From positions 1,798,001 through 1,862,000 of the forward strand of contig OZ251994.1 in NCBI GenBank assembly GCA_965246925.1: 64,000 nt of DNA. The letters are read 5' to 3'. Both the position numbers and the translations under genes were made by a program. Source of the DNA: JANPPS01 sp965246925. Its GTDB lineage: Bacteria; Pseudomonadota; Alphaproteobacteria; Acetobacterales; Acetobacteraceae. Below, piece by piece: positions 41,945-51,198 of this stretch; positions within the stretch are counted from its first letter, which is position 1; every line of letters begins with the position of its first letter. The notes below the pieces were generated by a model. The model did no database searches and was not told the DNA's origin. It saw only the letters and a program-made list of their open reading frames with translations.

Positions 41945-42841
41945 GTGAGCAAACAGCAAATCCACCGGCGGATCATCGGCACCATCGCCTGCGCGGCCGC
42001 CATCGGCATCGCCCTCCCCGCCTGGGCCCAATCCAGCTGCAAGAGCCCCGAGCTCGTGACGCCCGGCAAGCTCACCATCGCCTATAACGGCGACATGCCC
42101 GGCACCGGCACCAAGGACAACAAGCTCGTCGGCATCGATGGGGAGATCATGTCCCGCGTCGCGCAGAAGCTCGGCCTCGAACTGTCGCCGCAGCTGATGG
42201 AGTGGGCGGCCGAGATCGAGTCCGTCAAGGCCAAGCGCGTGGACGCCATGCACGGCATGATGGGCTGGAACGAGCCGCGGTCCAAGGTCATCCGCATCAC
42301 CGACCCGATCTACTACGCCGGGCCGCTGATGACGCAGAAGAAGGGCGCCAACATCACCCGGCTCGACCAGATCAAGAAGCTCCGCGTCGCGACCGGCCAG
42401 GGCTTTGGCTGGGTGCCGGAGCTGCAGACGCTCAACCCGGACCTGAAGCTCTATGACACCAGCGACGCCATGCTGCGGGACCTGCTCGCGGGCCGCATCG
42501 ACGTGATGTTCGCCGATGCCCCGCTGATCCAGTATGTCGCCACCAAGCAGCCGGACCTCAATATCGAGTCCATTCCGGTCAAGGAGCCGTATGATCCCAA
42601 GCTCGCGACGCTCACCGGCAAGTATCAGATCGTGGTCGGCCTATCCAAGGAGGCTCCCAACCTCGAGGCTTGCGTGAACGAAGTGGTGGCCGAGCTGTGG
42701 AAGGGCTGCGAGAACTTGAAGATCGCCGCCAATTACGGCTTCACAGACCGCTTCTGGTTCACGCCGCCGACCGAGAACCCGCGCGCCGGCGTGGACCGTC
42801 CGAAGGACTGGCAATACCCGCAGCTCGGCAGCTGCCCATAG
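41945..42841 (+). CDS. Amino-acid ABC transporter substrate-binding protein
   Basis: A 298-residue periplasmic binding protein of the polar amino-acid type (SBP family 3). A signal peptide ends near AWAQSS. Conserved features are KLTIAYNGDMPGTGTKDNKL-type start, GIDGEIMSRVAQKLGLEL, and the late GKYQIVVGLSKE. The GTG at 41945 is preceded by AGGAG. Two permeases and an ATPase follow. Ligand unknown. Confidence 0.9.
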   Translation: MSKQQIHRRIIGTIACAAAIGIALPAWAQSSCKSPELVTPGKLTIAYNGDMPGTGTKDNKLVGIDGEIMSRVAQKLGLELSPQLMEWAAEIESVKAKRVDAMHGMMGWNEPRSKVIRITDPIYYAGPLMTQKKGANITRLDQIKKLRVATGQGFGWVPELQTLNPDLKLYDTSDAMLRDLLAGRIDVMFADAPLIQYVATKQPDLNIESIPVKEPYDPKLATLTGKYQIVVGLSKEAPNLEACVNEVVAELWKGCENLKIAANYGFTDRFWFTPPTENPRAGVDRPKDWQYPQLGSCP

Positions 42842-42882
42842 ACACCGCCGCTCGCGGGCTCCCCCCGGGGCCCGCGGCGCCG

Positions 42883-43644
42883 TTGCTCGACATCGTCGGG
42901 CTCGAAAAGAGTTTCGGGCCGCTTCAGGTACTGCAGGGGGTCAGCCTCTCGGTCCCGGCCAGCCGCAAGATCGCCATCATCGGCCCCAGCGGCTCCGGCA
43001 AGACCACTCTGCTGCGCTGCATCAACTTTCTCGAGGCGCCGACCGGCGGCCACATCTACCTCGACGGCGCCCTGGTCGGCGAAAAGCAGGTGGGGGGCAA
43101 ATATGTCCGCATGAGCGAGCGTGAACTCGCCCCCCAGCGCCGCGAGATCGGCTTCGTCTTCCAGAACTTCTACCTCTGGCCGCATCTGACGGTGGAGGCC
43201 AACGTCGCCATCGGCCCGCACCGCGTCCAGGGCCTGCCCGCCGCCAAGGCGCAGGAGCTGGCCGTCTGGGCGCTGGAGAAGGTCCATCTCGGCCACAAAC
43301 GGTCCGAATACCCGGAGCGGCTGTCCGGCGGCCAGCAACAGCGGGTCGGCATCGCCCGCGCCCTGGCGCAGCAGCCCAAGCTGATCCTGTTCGACGAGCC
43401 CACCTCCGCGCTGGACCCCGAGCTGGTGGGCGAAGTACTCGGCGTGATCCAGGAACTGGCCAGCGAGGGCCGCACCATGGTGCTCGTCACCCACGAAATC
43501 CGCTTCGCCCGGGATGTCGCCGACGAGATCGTGTTCATGGATGGCGGAAAGATCATCGAGCAGGGCGTGCCCGCCGACGTGCTGGAGCACCCGCGGCAGG
43601 AACGCACGCAGCGCTTCTTGGGACAGCTCCGCACCGGTGCCTGA
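42883..43644 (+). CDS. Amino-acid ABC transporter ATP-binding protein
   Basis: A GlnQ/HisP-type ATPase of about 253 residues. Walker A GPSGSGKTT, Q-loop GFVFQNFYLWPH, signature LSGGQQQRVGIARALA, Walker B LILFDEPTSALDPE and the switch THEIRFARDV are intact. The start is unclear: TTG at 42883 is the only plausible codon close to the conserved LDIVGLEKSFG, and no strong ribosome binding site is seen. The open frame continues upstream into the binding-protein gene. It is followed by two permeases. Confidence 0.88.
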   Translation: MLDIVGLEKSFGPLQVLQGVSLSVPASRKIAIIGPSGSGKTTLLRCINFLEAPTGGHIYLDGALVGEKQVGGKYVRMSERELAPQRREIGFVFQNFYLWPHLTVEANVAIGPHRVQGLPAAKAQELAVWALEKVHLGHKRSEYPERLSGGQQQRVGIARALAQQPKLILFDEPTSALDPELVGEVLGVIQELASEGRTMVLVTHEIRFARDVADEIVFMDGGKIIEQGVPADVLEHPRQERTQRFLGQLRTGA

Positions 43645-44293
43645 GTTCTCGCACCGCCTGGCCTACTACGCCGGCGTGCTGCTGAACGGGGCGGTGGTCA
43701 CCGTCGCCATCACGCTGGGCGCGCTGGCGATCGCCTTGGTGCTGGGCCTGGCCCTGGCCGTCCTCCGCACCTCCCGCATCGCCGCGGCGCGGGGGTTCGT
43801 CATCGCCTATGTGGAGGTGTTCCGTGACATCCCGCCGCTTACGCAGCTGTTCATCATCTATTTCGGCCTGACCTATGTCGGCATCCGGCTCGACCCGTTC
43901 CCGGCCGCGATCGTGGGGCTGGGGCTCAACGGCTCGGCCTACTGCGCCGAGATCTTCCGCGCCGGCATCTCGTCCCTGCACTTCGGCCAGCGCGAAGCCG
44001 CCGTGGCCGTCGGCATGACGCCGCTCGCGGCCATGCGCTTCATCATGATCCCGCAGGCCATCCGGGTCACCCTGGCGCCGCTCGCCAGCTACGCCATCGG
44101 CCTGATCAAGGATACCGCGGTCGCCTCCGCGGTGGCCGCACCGGAGATACTGTTCAGGGCGCGGAACTTGACCGTCGAGACGTTCGATACGCCGGTCATC
44201 TACCTCCTGGTCGCCATCCTCTACTTCGCCTTGACCTTCCCGATCGCCCGGCTGGTCGAACAGCTCGAGCGCCGCACCAAGGCCCGCCGATGA
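43637..44293 (+). CDS. Amino-acid ABC transporter permease
   Basis: A 218-residue HisM/GlnP-type permease with about five helices. The EAA loop is SSLHFGQREAAVAVGMTPLA, and EVFRDIPPLTQLFIIYFGL is the typical periplasmic-side signature. The GTG at 43637 overlaps the ATPase stop by eight bases. The stop overlaps the second permease start (ATGA), so a heterodimer is expected. Confidence 0.9.
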   Translation: MPEFSHRLAYYAGVLLNGAVVTVAITLGALAIALVLGLALAVLRTSRIAAARGFVIAYVEVFRDIPPLTQLFIIYFGLTYVGIRLDPFPAAIVGLGLNGSAYCAEIFRAGISSLHFGQREAAVAVGMTPLAAMRFIMIPQAIRVTLAPLASYAIGLIKDTAVASAVAAPEILFRARNLTVETFDTPVIYLLVAILYFALTFPIARLVEQLERRTKARR

Positions 44294-44979
44294 GCGATCT
44301 CGGCCAATTCTTTGCGGTCTATGCCGAGAAATGGCCGGCCTGGTCGGTCATGATGGGCCGCTCGCTCAACGTCACGCTCGAGATCACCGGCTACGCCTTC
44401 GTGCTGTCCATCGTGCTCGGCCTGCTGCTGGCGCTGGCGCGGCTCAGCCCCAACCGCATCGTCTCGCGGCTGGCGCTGGGCTATATCGAGGTCGCCCGCG
44501 GCGTTCCCGCCCTGGTGATCCTGTTCCTGATCTATTTCGGCCTGGTCCCGCTCGGCCTCGTGCTGGACGCCGTCCCGGCCTCGATCCTTGGATTGAGCCT
44601 CAGCGCCGCCGGCTACATCGCCGAGAACTTCCGCGCCGCGATCGAGGCGACGCACAAGGGCCAAAAGGAAGCTGCGCTGGCGATCGGCATGGCGCCCGCT
44701 CAGATCTACCGCTACATCGTCCTGCCCCAGGCCGCCCGCATCGCCTTGCCACCGCTGGTCAACACGCTGATCTCGATCCTGAAAGACAGCTCCCTCGCCT
44801 CACTGATCTCGGCCCCAGAACTCATGCTACGCGCCAAGAACATCAGCTCGGCCGACTTCCTACCGCTGCACATCTTCGTCCTGGCCGGCCTCATCTACTT
44901 CCTGCTGGCGCTCCCTCTCTCCATCCTGGCCAGCCAGCTAGAACGCCGCCTCAGCTCCGGCCTCGGCGCCCGCCTATGA
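44290..44979 (+). CDS. Amino-acid ABC transporter permease
   Basis: A 229-residue second HisM/GlnP-type permease. It has IEVARGVPALVILFLIYFGL and the EAA loop ATHKGQKEAALAIGMAPAQI. It completes a four-gene importer with the binding protein and ATPase. Its 3' end overlaps the convergent rimI-like gene by six bases. Confidence 0.9.
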   Translation: MSDLGQFFAVYAEKWPAWSVMMGRSLNVTLEITGYAFVLSIVLGLLLALARLSPNRIVSRLALGYIEVARGVPALVILFLIYFGLVPLGLVLDAVPASILGLSLSAAGYIAENFRAAIEATHKGQKEAALAIGMAPAQIYRYIVLPQAARIALPPLVNTLISILKDSSLASLISAPELMLRAKNISSADFLPLHIFVLAGLIYFLLALPLSILASQLERRLSSGLGARL

Positions 44980-45444
44980 ACACCGCCGCAAGATGAGCGC
45001 ATTCTGGCCAGACGCGTAGTAGGCAGGCCGGCGTCCCACTTCGGTAAAGCCGTGCCGGACATAGAGCGCACGAGCCGGCGCGTTGCCGGTAGCGACCTCC
45101 AGCACCATCGACGCCGCGCCCCGCCGCCGTGCCTCCGCCAGGGCGGCCGTCAGCAGGGCGGCGCCCAACCCTTGGCGCCGGCTGTCCGGCAGGACCGCCA
45201 AAGTCAGGATTTCCGCCTCGTCCGCCGCCACCCGCGCCAGCACGAAGCCGCCCATTTGGCAGATGAAGCCGTAGGCGCCGGGCAGCCCGGCCTGAATCCC
45301 CAGCGCGTCCGCGCCCCAGCGCTCACCAGGCGGGAACGCGGCGCCGTGGATCAGCGCCATCGCGTCCGCATGGGCGGGCGTGACCGGAATTAGGACGGCA
45401 ACCTCGCCGCGACGGGGTCCACATACAAGGGCTGCGGCGGCCAT
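44974..45444 (-). CDS. rimI: GNAT acetyltransferase, probable RimI
   Basis: A GNAT-fold protein of up to 156 residues. The acetyl-CoA loop is RRQGLGAALLTAALAEAR, preceded by AEILTLAVLPDSR and followed by VLEVATGNAPARALYVRHGF, as in RimI, which acetylates the N-terminus of ribosomal protein S18. It is placed directly after tsaB, the common tsaB-rimI order. The start is uncertain: ATG at 45444 overlaps tsaB by 55 bases, and no good start exists closer to the conserved IPVTPAHADAM. Confidence 0.85.
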   Translation of the reverse strand: MAAAALVCGPRRGEVAVLIPVTPAHADAMALIHGAAFPPGERWGADALGIQAGLPGAYGFICQMGGFVLARVAADEAEILTLAVLPDSRRQGLGAALLTAALAEARRRGAASMVLEVATGNAPARALYVRHGFTEVGRRPAYYASGQNALILRRCS

Positions 45445-45980
45445 GGGGTGAGGCGGGCGGCGCGGGCGATGCCGGCGGGCGTGGGAATGCGGCCGGGCAG
45501 CAGCAGGGTGTCACATCCCCGCGCCAGCAACCGGGCGTGCACGGCCTCGGCGGCGTCCCCCGCCACGGCAATGGGGCCGGGCGGGTCAGGCACATCGTCC
45601 AGCGCCAGGCTCTGCACCACACCATCCCGCTCCAGGAACACGCGGCCACGGCGGCTGTCGATCACGGTCCAGAACGCGCGGCCCGGCGTAGGCTCGGCCA
45701 GCGCCGCGCCGATCGTAACGCCGTGCACCGGGCAACCGGCAGCCAGCGCGATACCATGCGCCAGGGCCAGGGCCGCGCGGATGCCGGTGAAGCTGCCGGG
45801 CCCAATGGTCACGGCGATGAACGCCAGCCCGGCGGCCCGCCCGTCCAGCAGCTCCGCCACTAGCAGCGGCAGGCGGGCCAGGTTGCCGCGGCTGCCGTCC
45901 AGCCGGCGCTCCACGATATGCTCACCCTCTACGAGGCCTGCGGCGCAAGGACCGAGCGCAGCATCCAATGTCAGGATCAC
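45390..45980 (-). CDS. tsaB: tRNA t6A biosynthesis protein TsaB
   Basis: A 196-residue partner of TsaD in making the t6A37 modification of tRNAs. MILTLDAALGPCAAGLVEGE and AVTIGPGSFTGIRAALALAH are typical of the ASKHA-fold TsaB family. The catalytic partner TsaD is not in the window, but another t6A enzyme (Sua5/TsaC) is at 59169. The stop-start overlap with modC (ATGA) places it in the same transcript. Confidence 0.92.
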   Translation of the reverse strand: MILTLDAALGPCAAGLVEGEHIVERRLDGSRGNLARLPLLVAELLDGRAAGLAFIAVTIGPGSFTGIRAALALAHGIALAAGCPVHGVTIGAALAEPTPGRAFWTVIDSRRGRVFLERDGVVQSLALDDVPDPPGPIAVAGDAAEAVHARLLARGCDTLLLPGRIPTPAGIARAARLTPWPPQPLYVDPVAARLPS

Positions 45981-47032
45981 AAGGGACGCTCCGGGCCGAG
46001 CGCCACGGACTTGACCAGGGCGAACACCGGCAGGCCGGGGCGGAGCGCCAGGCGGTCCACCGCGTCCCGGGTCACCCGCGCCAGCAGCACCGTGGGACCG
46101 GCCGCCACGCGCACGAACACCTCGTGCGCCCCGGCCTCCGCCAGAGCGGTCACGACGCCGGGCACCACGTTCTGATGGCTGAGCCCGGACGGTGAGCCGG
46201 TGCCGATGGCCACGTCCCGCGCCGGGATGCGCACCCGGTGCCGCGTGCCCGGCGCCTCGGGCCGGAGCGGCACCGTCAGCACGCCACCGGGGAAGCCCAG
46301 CTGCGTGAGGCCCCGCGCCGGGTCATGCGCGGTAATGCTGGCGGTCAGCACCGTGCCGGCATCCCGCCGCCCGCTCAGCATCGACAGATCGGTGCGGGTG
46401 GTCAGCACCTCGAGCGGGCCCGCGGCCAGCACCCGGCCCCGGTCCAGCAGCACGAGCGTGTCCGCCAGCCGGTCCACCTCGTCCATCGCGTGCGTGACAT
46501 ACAGGATTGGGGCAAGGCCGCGGACGCGCTCGAGATAGGGTAGGATCTCCTCCTTCCGGGCCGCATCCAGCGCGGAGAGCGGCTCATCCATCAACAGCAG
46601 CCGGGGGCGGGACAGCAGCGCGCGGCCCAGCGCGACACGCTGCTTCTCGCCACCGGAAAGCAAACGGGGGCGGCGGTCCAGCAGGGTGCCGAGGCCGAGC
46701 AGGTCCACGATCATGTCCAATGCAGGACCCGGCCCCGGCGGGGCGCGGCGGGCGCCGTACTCCAGGTTGGTGCGGACGCTCATGTGCGGCATCAAGCGCG
46801 AATCCTGAAACACCACGCCGCAGCGGCGCCGGTGCGCGGGCAGATCCTGCAGCGCCGCGCCGTCTAGCACAACTCGCGCCCGGTCCGGACGCAGCAGGCC
46901 CGCCACCGCCAGCAGCACCGTACTCTTGCCCGAGCCGGACGGGCCGAACAGCGCCGTCACCCCCGGCGGCGCGGCGAACGCCACGTCCAGCGTGAAGCCC
47001 GGGAACGCGTGCCGGAGCGCCACGTCCAGCAT
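45977..47032 (-). CDS. modC: Molybdate ABC transporter ATP-binding protein
   Basis: A 351-residue ATPase with ModC features: short Walker A GPSGSGKST, DSRLMPHMSVRTNLEYG, signature LLSGGEKQRVALGRAL, Walker B LLLMDEPLSALDA and a C-terminal molybdate-binding TOBE domain (SLSHQNVVPGVVTALAEAGA). It energises ModB. modA is not present next to it in the window. Confidence 0.93.
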   Translation of the reverse strand: MLDVALRHAFPGFTLDVAFAAPPGVTALFGPSGSGKSTVLLAVAGLLRPDRARVVLDGAALQDLPAHRRRCGVVFQDSRLMPHMSVRTNLEYGARRAPPGPGPALDMIVDLLGLGTLLDRRPRLLSGGEKQRVALGRALLSRPRLLLMDEPLSALDAARKEEILPYLERVRGLAPILYVTHAMDEVDRLADTLVLLDRGRVLAAGPLEVLTTRTDLSMLSGRRDAGTVLTASITAHDPARGLTQLGFPGGVLTVPLRPEAPGTRHRVRIPARDVAIGTGSPSGLSHQNVVPGVVTALAEAGAHEVFVRVAAGPTVLLARVTRDAVDRLALRPGLPVFALVKSVALGPERPL

Positions 47033-47712
47033 CAGCCAAGCCAGCGGTGCATGCGGCGCGCGATGGTCTCGCTGAGCAGGAGCCCGGCGATGGCGAGGGT
47101 AAGGGAGACCAGCGCCAGCCGGGCCGCGGTGGCCTCACCACCCGGCACCTGAGCGGCGGCATAGATCGCGAGCGGCAAGGTCTGGGTCTGACCGGGAATG
47201 CTGGAAGCGAAGGTGATGACGGCGCCGAACTCCCCCAGGCCCGCGGCGAACGCCACCACGGCGCCGGACAGGATGCCCGGCGCCATAAGCGGCAGCGTGA
47301 CCGTGAGGAATCGGTCCAGCGGACGCGCGCCAAGCGTGGCCGCCGCCTGCTCCAGCCCAGGATCGACGGCAGCGAGCGAGAGGCGGATGGAGCGGACCAT
47401 GAGCGGGAAAGACATGACCGCCGTGGCCAGCGCGGCGCCGGCAGTGGTGAACACCAGGCGAATGCCGAACGCGTGCTGGAGCCAGGCCCCCGCAGGGCCG
47501 CGCACGCCGAACAGCATCAGCAGCGCCCACCCCACCACCACCGGCGGCAGCACGAGCGGCACGTTGACCAGCGCGTCCAGCACCGGCCGGCCCCAGAACC
47601 GGCGCCGTAGCGCATACGCGACCAGCACGGCCAATGGCAGCCCGAAGCTCATGCTCCACAGCGCGACCGTGAGGCTCAGGCGGACGGCCTGCCATTCTTC
47701 CGGGGTCAGCAT
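47032..47712 (-). CDS. modB: Molybdate ABC transporter permease
   Basis: A 226-residue ModB-type permease with five helices. LNVPLVLPPVVVGWALLMLF, and the EAA loop PGLEQAAATLGARPLDRFLT are diagnostic. The ATG at 47712 (MLTPEEWQAVRLSLTVALWS) fits the family; an upstream frame to 47820 is unlikely. Coupled with modC by TGATG. Confidence 0.92.
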   Translation of the reverse strand: MLTPEEWQAVRLSLTVALWSMSFGLPLAVLVAYALRRRFWGRPVLDALVNVPLVLPPVVVGWALLMLFGVRGPAGAWLQHAFGIRLVFTTAGAALATAVMSFPLMVRSIRLSLAAVDPGLEQAAATLGARPLDRFLTVTLPLMAPGILSGAVVAFAAGLGEFGAVITFASSIPGQTQTLPLAIYAAAQVPGGEATAARLALVSLTLAIAGLLLSETIARRMHRWLG

Positions 47713-47752
47713 CCGTCGACCCCGAAGGGCGGATGGCGCAAGCCAATCCGCC

Positions 47753-48334
47753 CTACAGGAGGCGGCACACGTCGTCGAAGTCGAAGCGGGGGTTGCGGGG
47801 ATGGAGGCTGGACTGGTCACCGTGGCCGAGGTTGACCAGGAAGTTGCTCTTCCAGCCGTAGGTCACCATGAATTCCGCATCCACCCGGCCGTTGTCAAAG
47901 CCGGACATGGGGCCCACGTCCAGCCCTACGGCACGCGCAGCCATGATGAGGTAGGCGCCCTGCAGGGTGCCGTTACGGAACGCCGTCTCTTCCGCCAGCT
48001 TCGCGTTGCCCGCGAACCAGGTCCGCGCGTCCTCATGCGGCAGCAGCCGGGCCAGGTGTTCGTAGAACAGCGGATCGTGCGCCACGATGCATACGACCGG
48101 CGCCGACAGGGTCTTCTCCACGTTACCCGGGGACAATGCCGGGCGGAGCCGGTCCTTGGCGCCCTGCGTGCGCAGGAACATGAACCGCGCCGGCGAGCTA
48201 TTGGCCGAGGTCGGCGCCAGCTTCATGAGGTCGAACAGGCGCCGCAGCTCCTCGTCTTCGACCGGCTGATCGGTCCAGGCGTAGGCCGTCCGCGCCCCCT
48301 CGAACAGGGTATAGAGCGCGCCCTGATCGAGCAT
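47753..48334 (-). CDS. rutE: Malonic semialdehyde reductase (RutE/HadB-like nitroreductase)
   Basis: A 193-residue FMN-dependent nitroreductase-fold protein. LMKLAPTSANSSPARFMFLR and GVGLDVGPMSGFD-like segment (AVGLDVGPMSGFDNGRVDAE) match RutE, which reduces toxic malonic semialdehyde to 3-hydroxypropionate at the end of uracil degradation. In this strain it could handle semialdehyde formed from beta-alanine after the reductive pathway. It is not in the pyrimidine operon; it starts right after a NifU-type gene. Confidence 0.82.
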   Translation of the reverse strand: MLDQGALYTLFEGARTAYAWTDQPVEDEELRRLFDLMKLAPTSANSSPARFMFLRTQGAKDRLRPALSPGNVEKTLSAPVVCIVAHDPLFYEHLARLLPHEDARTWFAGNAKLAEETAFRNGTLQGAYLIMAARAVGLDVGPMSGFDNGRVDAEFMVTYGWKSNFLVNLGHGDQSSLHPRNPRFDFDDVCRLL

Positions 48335-48892
48335 TCAGGCCTCGACCTGCTCGACGGACGTCACCTCCGGCACGTAGTGGCGCAGCATGTTCTCGATGCC
48401 GTGCTTCAATGTGGCCGATGAACTCGGGCAGCCGCTGCAGGCGCCTTGCATGTGCAGGCGGACCACGCCCTCGCGGTAGCCGCGGAACACGATGTCCCCG
48501 CCATCGCCGGCCACGGCCGGGCGGACACGGGTGTCCAGCAGCTCCTTGATCTGATCCACGATCTCCCGGTCGGCCGGGTCCACGTCCTCGGCCGCGTCCA
48601 AGCCCTCGCTATCTACGATCGGGCGCCCGGCGACGAAGTGCTCCATCAGCACGCCCAGCACCTGCGGGCGGAGCGCCTGCCATTCGTTCAGGTCATTCTT
48701 GGTTACCGTCACGAAATCCCCGCCGAAGAACACGCGGGCGACGCCGGGCAGGGCGAAAAGGGCGGTGGCGAGCGGGCTGCGCGCGGCCAGGTCCGGCCCG
48801 GCAAAGTCCGCCGTGCCCGTCCCCATCACGTCTCGGCCCGGCAGGAACTTGAGCGTGGCCGGGTTGGGCGTGCCTTCGGTCTCGATGAACAT
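48335..48892 (-). CDS. NifU-domain Fe-S carrier (Nfu type)
   Basis: A 185-residue Fe-S cluster carrier. The Nfu N-terminal domain (MFIETEGTPNPATLKFLPGR) is followed by a NifU C-terminal domain with the cluster-binding CSGC in MQGACSGCPSSSATLKHGIE. It delivers 4Fe-4S clusters to apoproteins. The ATG at 48892 is the family start. The next gene (rutE) begins directly after its stop. Confidence 0.93.
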   Translation of the reverse strand: MFIETEGTPNPATLKFLPGRDVMGTGTADFAGPDLAARSPLATALFALPGVARVFFGGDFVTVTKNDLNEWQALRPQVLGVLMEHFVAGRPIVDSEGLDAAEDVDPADREIVDQIKELLDTRVRPAVAGDGGDIVFRGYREGVVRLHMQGACSGCPSSSATLKHGIENMLRHYVPEVTSVEQVEA

Positions 48893-48954
48893 GGTATATC
48901 CTTCAAGGGGACCAGTCTGGTCCGGATAGGCCACATCTGGCGAAATTGCACCGG

Positions 48955-50786
48955 TTATGCAAGGTGCGGCGCGGCCGTGCGAACGGCATCGCGGCGGCCT
49001 CGTGCGCCTTTTGTCCGCGCGAAGGCCGAACCCGCAAGCGCCAGCAAGGCCCCGCCGACCAACGATCCAGCACTCGGCTCGGGTACCGGGAGGAACGCAG
49101 ACAATGGGTCACCCTCGGGGATCACGAACGGCGGAACCTCTCCGGTGTAGCCCAGGCTCGTCAGCAGGGCGAAGTCCGACCGGTTGGAGCTGCTGGGACC
49201 CGGAGCCGTGGGGGTGAACGGCAGCAGCGCCGTATCGCTGAAGAACAGGTCGCCGCCGGGCCGGGGCAGGTAGGCGCTGGTCTCACCGCTCGGGAATTCG
49301 CCACACACGCCCAGCCCCGCCACGGTCTGCGGGCCGCACGTAAAACCGTCGATCTGGTCCATCCGCGTGCCATCCGGGTTGAGGTCCGTCAAGCCCCGGT
49401 TGAAGCCGCTCGAGGCACATAGGCCGAGGTTGAGGAACTCGCCAGAACCGCTGATCGCGTTGGCGCAGGCTGCGAAATCCAGCGTGATCGGGGCGCCGGC
49501 CACCGTGCCAAGCGAGGCCGCAAAGGTGTTGGTCAGCAGATTGATGCGGCCGGCATCGATCCCGTGCCTATGTTCGTCCACTAGCGGTCCGAGTGTCAGA
49601 CCCGCCACATCCACGCCGAGTGCCTTGACGTCCACGTCACCCGCAATCACCAAATCCGTCTGGTTCCGCACCGTGCCCGTGAGGTTGATCAGCGGCTCGA
49701 TGCTCACCTGGGACACCTGACCCGGCGAGAACGTCACGTCATCGCCGAATTTGAAATCGATCCGGTTGGTGAGCGCCCCGTCGATCCCGTTCACTCGCGG
49801 TCTGACGGCGGTCGAAAAGATATAGCTGCCGGTGGCTGTCGGCGTGAATTGCAGGATTTGCTGCACATCGAGCGCGGCACCCACCCCGGCTTGGAGCAGA
49901 TCGTAGCCGAACGGGCCCGCCTTGCCCGATAGCGCGATCGGGAAGCCGACCGCATCGGCCGCGATCTGCGCGATATTGGCCCGCACCGCCGCGACGTTGG
50001 ACCGTTGCGCCGAGGTGAGATTGGTCCCGTTGAACCCGCCGGGCGTGGACTTGGAGGAACTGTCGAGGTTCGGGATCGACACGCTGGCGTTCAACAGGCC
50101 ATTCAGCGCGGTAATCGGCTTATTGGCCGCCACGATTTCACCCAGCACGCGGACTTGCCCGTCATTGTTGCGATTGATGGCGGCGATCTCACGCGATGCG
50201 TTGATGTCCGGTGGTGCGAACGCCGGGCCGGTGCACACGCCGAAGCATACTTCGGCCCCGGCAAAGGCATGCAGCTCCGCCCCAAGGTCCACAAACGCCT
50301 GCGCCGTCGGACCCCGGACCTGCAGGGTCGGCGACCGCGCCTCCATGGCGCCGGCTGCGCTGGTGCGGACCTGCACGCTGGGCAGTGCGGCAAACGCAGA
50401 CCCGATCGTGATCGCGCCGATCGTCGTCCCGCTCACGCTGTTGGGAACCGTGAAGGTGGCACGGGCAGGATATTGCACGTCGAACGTTCCGCTATCGACC
50501 TTGATCCCGTAGCCGATCCCAGCCAGACCCTTGGTGTCGGCACCGATCTTGGCGCCGGCCGAGGCGCAGGCTCCGAGAAGGCAAGCCGTCTCCACGTCAC
50601 CCACGGTCTTGCCGAGGTCCCAGGTTGGGCCGAAGAACCGTGGTCCACTATCGAATTTGAACCGGGTCCGCTGTCCCAGACACTGCGGTCCTTCGCCCCG
50701 AACAGGGCGTCGTCCACAAAGGTGAAGGCGGCGGCGGGATGCGGGAGGGCAGCGAGCAGCAGACTGCCGAAAAGCATAGCTCGCAC
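48955..50786 (-). pseudogene. PEP-CTERM secreted protein, frameshifted
   Basis: Two frames together encode one protein of about 600 residues. The first, from GTG 50786 (preceded by GGAGG), has a signal peptide (MLFGSLLLAALPHPAAAFTF). Around 50665-50685 it shifts by one base into a long frame running to 48955, whose C-terminus is VPEPSAGSLVGGALLALAGS then RTKGARGRR, a PEP-CTERM anchor for exosortase. Inner sequence is beta-rich with repeated VxG-type stretches. Whether the shift is real or an error is not decidable here. Exosortase-linked genes lie nearby. Confidence 0.75.
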
Positions 50787-51198
50787 GGTGGCCTCCTTTC
50801 CAGAAGTTCAGGCTTTCAGGAGAGGCATCCTACTGCAACTTGATACGAAAACAAAACCATTTCTTTCTACGCCGGCGCGTCGCCAATCGGCGACCGTCAC
50901 TTGGCTAAACCCTCCTGGTATGCACAGTATGGCCCAGTGGATAAGGGTCGCGCTGCGCCGCGACCAGCACCGGTACCGCCCTGCCGCACCGTGACCGAGG
51001 GTAGAGTGTGGCGCCCACAGCGTAAGCCCCGTAAGCAGAAGGGCTCCTCAGTGCTCTTCGACCCGGCACTAGGTGTGGACGCAAGCACCTCTCAATCTCA
51101 ATACCTACTTTTCCATTCTGCATGTGCTGCCATCGCCAGATGTCGTCCCGTCGTCCTGGATTGCTTCGCCAAACGGCGAGTCGGAATGACGGATCATT
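50787..51198. other. Gap without a supported gene
   Basis: A 412-base stretch. Only a short hairpin GGTCGCG..CGCGACC (50947-50966) and an imperfect inverted motif around 51165-51183 (GCTTCGCC..GGCGAG) are seen. No convincing gene or RNA. Confidence 0.4.
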
